In this document: piece by piece, positions 22,609-28,556 of the stretch | Layout of the letters: the number at the start of each line of letters is the position of its first letter | Numbering within the stretch: the first letter of the stretch is position 1 | DNA from: an uncultured Bacilli bacterium | GTDB lineage: Bacteria; Bacillota_I; Bacilli_A; RF39; UBA660 | Reading direction: 5' to 3' | Length of the DNA: 28,556 bases | Assembly (NCBI GenBank): GCA_934130105.1 | Contig: CAKOXL010000016.1 | Coordinates: forward strand, 1-28,556 | Notes under the pieces: model-generated | Database searches by the model: none | Told to the model about the DNA's origin: nothing | Seen by the model: only the letters and a program-made list of their open reading frames with translations | Program-made: the position numbers and the translations under genes

Positions 22609-23413
22609 AGCTCTTATACCTCACAATATCATAAATATCCGTCAAATCATTGCTTTTTTTCTTCAACACTATAAATAATTTATACTTAATAAGTTTTAAG
22701 AAGAGTCTTATCTTGTGATATTTTTTATCTAATAGATAATCACTCTTTCCTTGAATTTCTATTCTTTTTATAGCAACTTCATAATTACCAGTCCAGTAAT
22801 GAATAACATATAATTTAGGATCATATATCATATTAATACAATTTTTCCGTGCTATATCCTGTATTAAAACATCTTCATTAGCACCTAATTTACTACCGTC
22901 ATGACCGAAATTATTATTGAATCCATTTACTTTGTTGAAAGTTTCTTTTGTCATAACTAATAGACATCCACCCAAATATTTATATTTTGGTAATATTTTT
23001 TTATCATCACCAAAATCTTTCATTCCAGCAATATATTGATATTTAATAGGTAAAAACTTAGGAATTTCCTTTGGGATTATTTTACCACCAACTATTGCTT
23101 TCAATGATTTATTGTTAGCATAGCTATTTAAAGCTTCGAAAAACGAAGATTTGGGTATTATATCATCATCTAAAAACACTAATAACTCATTAGAAGCTTC
23201 CTTCGCACCTCTGTTTCTTGCATTACTTAATCCTGTTTTTTCTTCATGATAATAATGAATTGCTTTATTCTTCTTATATTGCTGCAATGCTTTATTTTCA
23301 CTATTATCAATAAGAATTATTTCATTTTCATTAAGATGTTTTATTAAAGAATTTAGTAATTCATTCAATTTTCTTGATTTTCCTATTGAAGAAATTATAT
23401 ATGATACTTTCAT
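22583..23413 (-). CDS. Glycosyltransferase family 2
   Basis: 276 aa from the ATG at 23413, which overlaps the stop of the preceding radical SAM gene as ATGA; a TTG five codons upstream is not needed. The GT-A fold opens with MKVSYIISSIGKSRKLNELL, the donor-binding block GLSNARNRGA is followed by VFLDDDIIP (DDD 82-84, the metal and nucleotide-sugar site), and GANEDVLIQDIA gives the ED catalytic pair. It transfers a sugar from a nucleotide donor to a growing lipid-linked glycan. There is no membrane helix. A basic C-terminus (KLIKYKLFIVLKKK) may touch the membrane. Confidence 0.93.
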   Translation of the reverse strand: MKVSYIISSIGKSRKLNELLNSLIKHLNENEIILIDNSENKALQQYKKNKAIHYYHEEKTGLSNARNRGAKEASNELLVFLDDDIIPKSSFFEALNSYANNKSLKAIVGGKIIPKEIPKFLPIKYQYIAGMKDFGDDKKILPKYKYLGGCLLVMTKETFNKVNGFNNNFGHDGSKLGANEDVLIQDIARKNCINMIYDPKLYVIHYWTGNYEVAIKRIEIQGKSDYLLDKKYHKIRLFLKLIKYKLFIVLKKKSNDLTDIYDIVRYKSYVNYKRNR

Positions 23414-24462
23414 ATTGATTTCACCCAACCTTTATGATTTTCAACACACTTTTCGCAGTATTTCGTTACTACAGGATCATTAATAAATCTTTTTCGCATT
23501 TGTTGCATATAAACATTATTCCAAATATCTTCCTTATCATTTATATTTCCATATTCACTAGATGGATTAATAACTCTTCCACAACTTCCCATGTTTCCAT
23601 AAGCATCAAATGATAAATTTTTAAAATACCAGTCACAATTTTTACAATAATTACTTTTGGTGATTTTGTGTGGTAAATTTGTCTTTGTACGAATATTTGA
23701 TTTTGCATAATTATATAACTCATCTATCTTATCATTAAAATCATCTAAATCTGTTAATGCGTCTTTAATATCAAAATCTATGTATCTATGTAAATCAATT
23801 CTATCTACATTCAAATTATCACAAAACTTTAAAAATTCATAACTACTGTTCATAAACTCATGACTACAAACACCACTAACTACAATTTCTGCTTTTGATT
23901 TATACTTCTTTTTAGCCTCAACAAGTTTCTTTATGTTTGATACTGTTTTATCAAATATAGCATTTTTAACCTTACATATTGAACTATATTCTTCTGAGTT
24001 TGATGCATTTAAACTTATAGATATTTGATTTAACATTTTTTCTTTCATTAAAAATTCAATAAAATCATCATTTAATAAAGTTCCATTTGTAATAATATTT
24101 ATTTTCTTTTTGTTTTTAGATGTTAATTTTATTATTTCTTTAAATTGTGGATGAAGTAGTGGCTCACCTACACCACCTAACATTACAAAAACTGATTCTG
24201 GGAACTTCTTATATATTTTTTCAAGCATATCTAAGCTTATAAATTTTTTGCTAAGTTGTTTTTGATACTCAAAGTCATTATTTTTTCCAGAATGATGAGG
24301 ACACATTTCGCATCTTAAATTGCATAAATCTGATACATAAATAAGCAACCAAATAGGTCTATAATTTAAAATTGTATCCTTTTTATTACTCTTTTTGTAT
24401 AAGTAATAATTGTAAATTTGTTTAATACTAAATCCATACTTCAAGTTTTTTAAATTCACCAT
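23410..24462 (-). CDS. Radical SAM enzyme with SPASM-like C-terminus
   Basis: 350 aa. The cluster is CNLRCEMC (C47, C51, C54) followed by PHHSG, and GGVGEPLLHP gives the GGxGEP motif. The C-terminal Cys set is YCKNCDWYF, MGSCGRV and KYCEKCVEN, which fits one or two additional iron-sulfur clusters. The first 35 residues are basic and aromatic. It is similar in layout to the broken gene at 20500-21578 but not a close copy. The target is unknown; in glycan loci such enzymes are suspected to modify sugars or attached groups. AGGTAGGT precedes the ATG. It is coupled to the GT2 gene by a 4-nt overlap. Confidence 0.92.
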   Translation of the reverse strand: MVNLKNLKYGFSIKQIYNYYLYKKSNKKDTILNYRPIWLLIYVSDLCNLRCEMCPHHSGKNNDFEYQKQLSKKFISLDMLEKIYKKFPESVFVMLGGVGEPLLHPQFKEIIKLTSKNKKKINIITNGTLLNDDFIEFLMKEKMLNQISISLNASNSEEYSSICKVKNAIFDKTVSNIKKLVEAKKKYKSKAEIVVSGVCSHEFMNSSYEFLKFCDNLNVDRIDLHRYIDFDIKDALTDLDDFNDKIDELYNYAKSNIRTKTNLPHKITKSNYCKNCDWYFKNLSFDAYGNMGSCGRVINPSSEYGNINDKEDIWNNVYMQQMRKRFINDPVVTKYCEKCVENHKGWVKSI

Positions 24463-24470
24463 TTTTTTAC

Positions 24471-25145
24471 CTACCTATCCAAATAGTTTTGATTCAAAAT
24501 TTTTCTTTTTATAAAAGCTAAATGTAAATAAATATTTCCTAATTTTGAAACGAATAATTTATATTTATTAAAATTTAAATAACCATTAATACATATTCTA
24601 GGAATTTCCTGTTTGTTAAATGATTTGTTAACATGAAAAGGTAATACTGTCATTCCATAATCAAAACCAGAATTTGACATTTCATCTTTCACAGTATTAT
24701 TATATTTTCCCATTGGATAAACCAAAATTTTCTTTGATATGTAAGATTTAGTAACAGTCAATTCCTTTTTTAATACCAAAGTTGATAAAGTCGATAGATC
24801 CAAATGACTTTTTGTATGAAAGTAGAACTGTGCATACTTTAATCTTTTAAGTTCTGGCTCTGTCAAAAATCCTTTTTTACCAATATTGTCTTCTATGATA
24901 GCTAAGGAATATTTTATAGAATTTTGTTCTAAATATTCTATAGCAGGTTTTATGGATTTTAAACCATCATCAAACATAATCATAATATTATTTCCAGTTG
25001 TAGCATTTATAAATTCGTCAAAATGGCAAAAGTTGAATTTTTTTCTTTTTAAATACTTTAATTGCATTAAGAACATATTCATTGGAACTTCCATAAATTT
25101 ATCTGAATTGCCAATTCCGTGATATACAGTAATAATTCTCTTCAT
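24471..25145 (-). CDS. Polysaccharide deacetylase (NodB-like)
   Basis: 224 aa. NodB motif 1 is IMFDDG (D59, D60; usually TFDDG), motif 2 is FHTKSH (H110, H114) giving the metal triad with D60, and motif 3 is YPMGKYN. ITVYHGIG near the start is typical of the family. There is no signal peptide, so it is either cytoplasmic or acts on the inner membrane face, for example on a lipid-linked N-acetyl sugar (inference). The start overlaps the preceding GT4 stop as TAATG, so translation is coupled. About as long as the minimal catalytic domain. Confidence 0.88.
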   Translation of the reverse strand: MKRIITVYHGIGNSDKFMEVPMNMFLMQLKYLKRKKFNFCHFDEFINATTGNNIMIMFDDGLKSIKPAIEYLEQNSIKYSLAIIEDNIGKKGFLTEPELKRLKYAQFYFHTKSHLDLSTLSTLVLKKELTVTKSYISKKILVYPMGKYNNTVKDEMSNSGFDYGMTVLPFHVNKSFNKQEIPRICINGYLNFNKYKLFVSKLGNIYLHLAFIKRKILNQNYLDR

Positions 25146-26302
25146 TATTTTTTCACCAACTTTTCTATAGCTACATTTATGTCGTATTTTTCTATAATGA
25201 ATTTTTGTTGATTCATAATTATATTTTTTAATGAATGTGTATCTAATTTATTTATTTGTTCTATTTGCCTAGCCAGTTCCTCAGGAGTATTTCCTAAGAA
25301 TACATACTTCCTTATATCTTCTTCTACGCCTTCAATTCCTAAGCTATTTGATACAATTGGTAATCCTACACTTGCTGCCTGTAAAATTTTATTTTTAACA
25401 CCTGAACCTGCTATAATAGGACATATATACATATCATATTTTTGAAGTTCTTTTTTCATGTCGTCAACATAACCAACGAAATGAACATTATTTGATTCTA
25501 AGCTTTTTAGTTCTTCTGAACAGTTTTTTCCTACAAAAGACACACTATAATTAGAACCAAGTAATGGCATTATTTTCTCAACGATATAGTGGACTGCAAG
25601 AATATTTGGTTCATAATCCATCATTCCCGAAAAAACGATTTTGGTTCTCTTATTTTTTGCCTTAGGTGATACATTTTCATTTATCCATTTTTCAGTATCT
25701 ATTGAATTATTTATTACTAACATATTATTCAAATCAATATTCCATTTATCTATAAGATATTTTTTATCTTCTTCTGAACAAATAATTGTATTATATTTCT
25801 TAATAATTGAGGTTTCATAAATTTTGTGTTTTATATATTCCTCTTCACTTATTATCTTTTTTATGCCTTTACTTTGTTTTCTTATCCTATCATAATACTT
25901 TGTTAGACTATCAGTAATATCAATATATACTTTAGATTTATCAAAGTATTTACCATACTGTGCCATTCTTAATCTTTTAACATAAATCATATCATAATCT
26001 GTTTTTGATTTTTTTAAATATTTATGCAATTTTTTATTGTACACATATAGAGTTCTTAAAGTATACGGAGAAAGTATTCCAATAAAGCAATTTATTAAAG
26101 AAATAATCTTTGGTTGCTTAAATAAAATAACTTTGTCCACCATTTGTTTTGTTTCTTCTAAATATACTAAGTCTTTTTTAGATGAATATAATGATATCAA
26201 AGTAATATTACACCCTTTATTTCTTAAGGCTTTAATAATATTTTTACTTCTTACTCTTGAAAAATCATTTGGTAAAGACGGTGCTATATAAAGTATCTCC
26301 AT
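25145..26302 (-). CDS. Glycosyltransferase family 4 (GT-B)
   Basis: 385 aa from the ATG at 26302, with AGGAGG 9 nt upstream; another ATG two codons earlier is too close to that site. The GT-B fold is seen in MEILYIAPSLPNDFSRVRSK at the start, the second domain opening KIVFSGMMDYEPN, and the donor site CPIIAGSGVKNKILQAASVG, LPIVSNSLGIEGV. Q308 stands where most relatives have a Glu (KxLEA), so donor binding may be altered. It overlaps the upstream GT4 by 38 nt. The donor and acceptor sugars cannot be told from the sequence. Confidence 0.92.
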   Translation of the reverse strand: MEILYIAPSLPNDFSRVRSKNIIKALRNKGCNITLISLYSSKKDLVYLEETKQMVDKVILFKQPKIISLINCFIGILSPYTLRTLYVYNKKLHKYLKKSKTDYDMIYVKRLRMAQYGKYFDKSKVYIDITDSLTKYYDRIRKQSKGIKKIISEEEYIKHKIYETSIIKKYNTIICSEEDKKYLIDKWNIDLNNMLVINNSIDTEKWINENVSPKAKNKRTKIVFSGMMDYEPNILAVHYIVEKIMPLLGSNYSVSFVGKNCSEELKSLESNNVHFVGYVDDMKKELQKYDMYICPIIAGSGVKNKILQAASVGLPIVSNSLGIEGVEEDIRKYVFLGNTPEELARQIEQINKLDTHSLKNIIMNQQKFIIEKYDINVAIEKLVKK

Positions 26303-27455
26303 AAACATTTTCCTCCTCGTATTTTTCTTTGAAAATTTGATAGTTATGCTCACCAAGTTTTTTTAATCTTGTTGGATTTAATAATAACTTTTGTATTGAA
26401 TTTATTATTTCTGCATCATCATCAACTATAAAAGTCCCTTTAACACTTGGTAATCCTTCAGCACCTAATTTGGTGCTAACAACCGTTTTACTATGTGACC
26501 AATATTCCAATATTTTAATTCTTGTTCCACTACCAAAATATACAGGAACTACACAAATCCAAGATTCATCAATAAGTTTATTTTTTAATTTTTCCTCGGC
26601 ATTTTCATATATTTTAATATTCATTTTACCGTCGTATTCTTTTATATCAGAATTTATAGCTGACCCCACAATGTTAAATTTAATAGATGGGTTGTTTAAA
26701 TATAATTTTGTATAAATATTCTTAATAAAGTGTATTAGTCCATGTTTATTTGGTTTCCAAGATAAACTACCAACGAATATTAAAGTAGGACTATTACTAT
26801 ATTTAGCTAAATCATTTCTCATATTCGCATAGGTATTATTTACAACAAATGATTTTTTCTTTATTTTCTTTGAGCAAGAAAAAGCTTTCAAATCTCGTTC
26901 ACTGACAAAGAAATTGCTTTTAGATTCACTTAAAGCTTGAAATTCTACATTTTTCATAAGTTTTGATTCTCTTTTCAACATTATATTCATTGGAAACGTT
27001 TCGTACTCTGATGTTCTTTTAATTAATTCATATTCAACATTGTGATCATCAAAATAGAATGGAATATTATTAATATGCTTTCTGTATTGTACTGTTGCAA
27101 TTTCGGCAAAGAAAACAAAATCGTATTGATTATCTGTACATAATTGATTTATTTTATTTGCAATTTTCTTATTATAATATTGCAGATTTATAATTGGTTC
27201 TTTACTTATAAAACTATCTAGTGTATTTTTTATAAGAGTTTTCTTTGTTCGAACAAAAGGATATCCATATATATTATTTGTATATTTTTTTAATTCTTTA
27301 ATTTTACTATTTCCAAAATCTTTATTCCAATATCCAATAACATCAACTTTATAATACTTTGACAAAAATTTTATCCAAGCAAAATTTCTTTTTAATCCAC
27401 CTCCATAAGCAGGTGCTGGTACAAACTTTGTTATAAATAATATTTTCTTTTTCAT
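26265..27455 (-). CDS. Glycosyltransferase family 4 (GT-B)
   Basis: 396 aa. The N-terminal domain starts ILFITKFVPAPAYGGGLKRN. Later come FYFDDHNVEYEL and FFVSERDLKAF, then the second domain TLIFVGSLSWKPNKHGL and the donor site VPVYFGSGTRIKILEYWSHS, STKLGAEGLP with the usual Glu of GT4 enzymes in place. It is related to the next gene (25145-26302) in layout, but the two are well diverged. AGGAGG precedes the ATG, 14 nt after the phosphomannose isomerase gene. It adds a sugar to the lipid-linked glycan at the cytoplasmic face. Confidence 0.93.
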   Translation of the reverse strand: MKKKILFITKFVPAPAYGGGLKRNFAWIKFLSKYYKVDVIGYWNKDFGNSKIKELKKYTNNIYGYPFVRTKKTLIKNTLDSFISKEPIINLQYYNKKIANKINQLCTDNQYDFVFFAEIATVQYRKHINNIPFYFDDHNVEYELIKRTSEYETFPMNIMLKRESKLMKNVEFQALSESKSNFFVSERDLKAFSCSKKIKKKSFVVNNTYANMRNDLAKYSNSPTLIFVGSLSWKPNKHGLIHFIKNIYTKLYLNNPSIKFNIVGSAINSDIKEYDGKMNIKIYENAEEKLKNKLIDESWICVVPVYFGSGTRIKILEYWSHSKTVVSTKLGAEGLPSVKGTFIVDDDAEIINSIQKLLLNPTRLKKLGEHNYQIFKEKYEEENVYGDTLYSTVFTK

Positions 27456-27469
27456 AAAAACCTCCTAAA

Positions 27470-28306
27470 TTAGAAAACTATCAATATATCTAAATTACCA
27501 AAAATTGTATAGTCAGAGTATGGTAATATAAAATACGTTTCATCTTTTTTAACCTTTAAAGATTTATTTGCTATATTTATAGTCCCGTTACCGTTCAAGA
27601 CTAGCACTATTTGACAACAATTTTTTTTACCGAAATACTTTTCGCCTTTTATATTAACTTTGTTTATTTTGAAATTTGAGCTTTTAAATCTTTTAAAATT
27701 ATGGTATATATTTTTTCTCATATTGAATTTGCTAAAACGTGCGTTTTCAACAAACTCTTTTTGAGTTAATTTCCTATTATTATCCCAATCAAAATATCTA
27801 TAAGTTACGTCATAATTGTTTTGAACCTCACATACAATATTATTTTCTAATATTGAATGTATAGTACCTGGATTAACAGCAGCAAAATCATATTTATTAC
27901 AAGTAATTATATTAGAGTTAGATAATATAGCATCTAAATTTAAATTCTTTTTCTTAATACATTTATTTAAGCCTAATAATATTTTAGAATTATCTTTTAA
28001 AAATAGCCATGTTTCTTTTTTACTTTTAGGATGAACCTGTAGTGAAAGTTTTTTTGAAGAATATATATATTTAATTAAGAAAGGAAATTGCTTTCTTCTT
28101 AAATATTTTTTTCCAAAAAACTCTTCCTTTTGAGAACTAATATATAGTTGATATAAACTATAAATGTTTTTATTATCATCTTCAATATAGTTTGACTGTT
28201 GATTATTTACTTCAAATTTAATTACCTCACCTATTACTTTTTTATTTATTTTTTTAGCACCCCATATTTTTTCTACATCAATACTAATGACTTTATAAAT
28301 TTTCAT
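27470..28306 (-). CDS. manA: Mannose-6-phosphate isomerase, type I
   Basis: 278 aa from the ATG at 28306, with GAGGTG 5 nt upstream; the longer frame starts without a site. Type I motifs: VEKIWGA near the start, LSLQVHP with zinc ligands Q90 and H92, E98 in KKETW, VNPGTIHS with H150, and TYRYFDWD with R170. The loop between H92 and E98 is shorter than in most relatives, and the overall sequence is diverged. It interconverts fructose-6-phosphate and mannose-6-phosphate and so would supply GDP-mannose or related sugars. It is the first gene of the glycan operon, behind a leader of about 110 nt. Confidence 0.85.
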   Translation of the reverse strand: MKIYKVISIDVEKIWGAKKINKKVIGEVIKFEVNNQQSNYIEDDNKNIYSLYQLYISSQKEEFFGKKYLRRKQFPFLIKYIYSSKKLSLQVHPKSKKETWLFLKDNSKILLGLNKCIKKKNLNLDAILSNSNIITCNKYDFAAVNPGTIHSILENNIVCEVQNNYDVTYRYFDWDNNRKLTQKEFVENARFSKFNMRKNIYHNFKRFKSSNFKINKVNIKGEKYFGKKNCCQIVLVLNGNGTINIANKSLKVKKDETYFILPYSDYTIFGNLDILIVF

Positions 28307-28415
28307 ATGCACCTCAACCAAAAAAGGAGACAAAAAGCCGTCAATTGCCTTTTATCACCCTCTTCATGCAATACTTATCTAAATAAATTAATTGGCAATT
28401 GCCTTCCAAAATCCT
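28307..28415 (-). promoter_or_regulatory. Leader of the glycan operon with repeated AAGGCAATTG
   Basis: AAGGCAATTG occurs twice on the minus strand (28396-28405 and 28342-28351), and the first copy forms GGCAATTGCC. The CAATTGCC of copy 1 could pair with the GGCAATTG of copy 2, and T-rich tracts follow before the start codon. This looks like a possible attenuation or antitermination leader, not proven. Confidence 0.35.
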
Positions 28416-28421
28416 GATTGT

Positions 28422-28450
28422 ATTTTATATTATTTTGTTTAATTGGTCAA
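28422..28450 (-). promoter_or_regulatory. Promoter of the glycan operon
   Basis: On the minus strand TTGACC (28445-28450), a 17-bp spacer and TAAAAT (28422-28427), about 116 nt before the manA ATG. The genes from 28306 down to 12857 follow with overlaps or short gaps. Confidence 0.6.
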
Positions 28451-28504
28451 TAGTTTTAATACAATTTTTATAAAAAATGTCTAGAGAAATCAATCATATG
28501 TTAC

Positions 28505-28553
28505 ACTTTTTTATAAAAAGTTCTTTCTGCCTATAGACATATTATAAAAAAGT
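28505..28553. repeat. Perfect 12-bp inverted repeat near the window end
   Basis: ACTTTTTTATAA (28505-28516) and TTATAAAAAAGT (28542-28553), 25 bp apart, upstream of the glycan operon promoter. It may be an operator or the terminator of a gene beyond the window; no coding sequence is seen in 28451-28556. Confidence 0.5.
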
Positions 28554-28556
28554 ATT

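Overview
The window comes from an AT-rich, low-GC Bacillota-type bacterium. Evidence for this is AGGAGG/AAGGTG-type ribosome binding sites, A/T-dominated codons, Gram-positive families (LTGC lipoprotein, XRE regulator with a membrane helix, extended -10 promoters TGnTATAAT) and standard translation: TGG for Trp, TGA used as a stop. It is probably a host-associated member of the Bacilli/Mollicutes-related or clostridial lineages, but the sequence alone does not fix the species. No rRNA, tRNA, IS element or CRISPR array was recognised.

Layout. (1) 1-3371, minus strand: an ECF sigma factor and a chagasin-like lipoprotein that share one distinctive promoter (TGTAAG-N17-CGTTA); a group of small proteins, one SUFU-like, two of which are each followed by the same 43-bp repeat; and a membrane-tethered XRE regulator. 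(2) 3372-4740: a noncoding stretch with hairpins, then a DinD-like gene containing a perfect palindrome and preceded by an operator-like dyad. (3) 4744-10358: a redox/detoxification regulon around a MerR regulator. Two divergent promoter regions (about 6850-6945 and 9405-9500) hold four promoters that all fit a 19-bp -35/-10 spacing. They appear to drive an aldo/keto reductase-flavodoxin-flavodoxin operon, merR, an FMN reductase-SDR-CMD-cupin operon, and an anchored alpha/beta hydrolase. (4) 10399-12818: DUF1653 protein, lactonase-like beta-propeller and an APH-family kinase, separated by bidirectional terminators.

(5) 12857-28450: about 15 tightly packed minus-strand genes reading away from a good promoter at 28422-28450 with a leader of about 110 nt. 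They encode a type I phosphomannose isomerase, two GT4 and one GT2 glycosyltransferases, a polysaccharide deacetylase, a CelD-like acyltransferase, three radical SAM enzymes (one split by a frameshift at an A7 tract), an SDR, a GH5-like TIM-barrel protein without a signal peptide, an ABC-F ATPase, a UMPH-1-like HAD phosphatase, an HddC-like sugar nucleotidyltransferase and a polyprenyl-phosphate sugar-phosphate transferase. The set looks like a surface-glycan or glycoconjugate assembly locus with an unusual radical-SAM tailoring module. No flippase, polymerase or export ABC transporter is visible here, and no precursor peptide was found.

Most noteworthy: the radical SAM/GH5/SDR module in the glycan operon, the A7 frameshift in one radical SAM gene, the four-promoter MerR regulon, and the paired ECF promoters.
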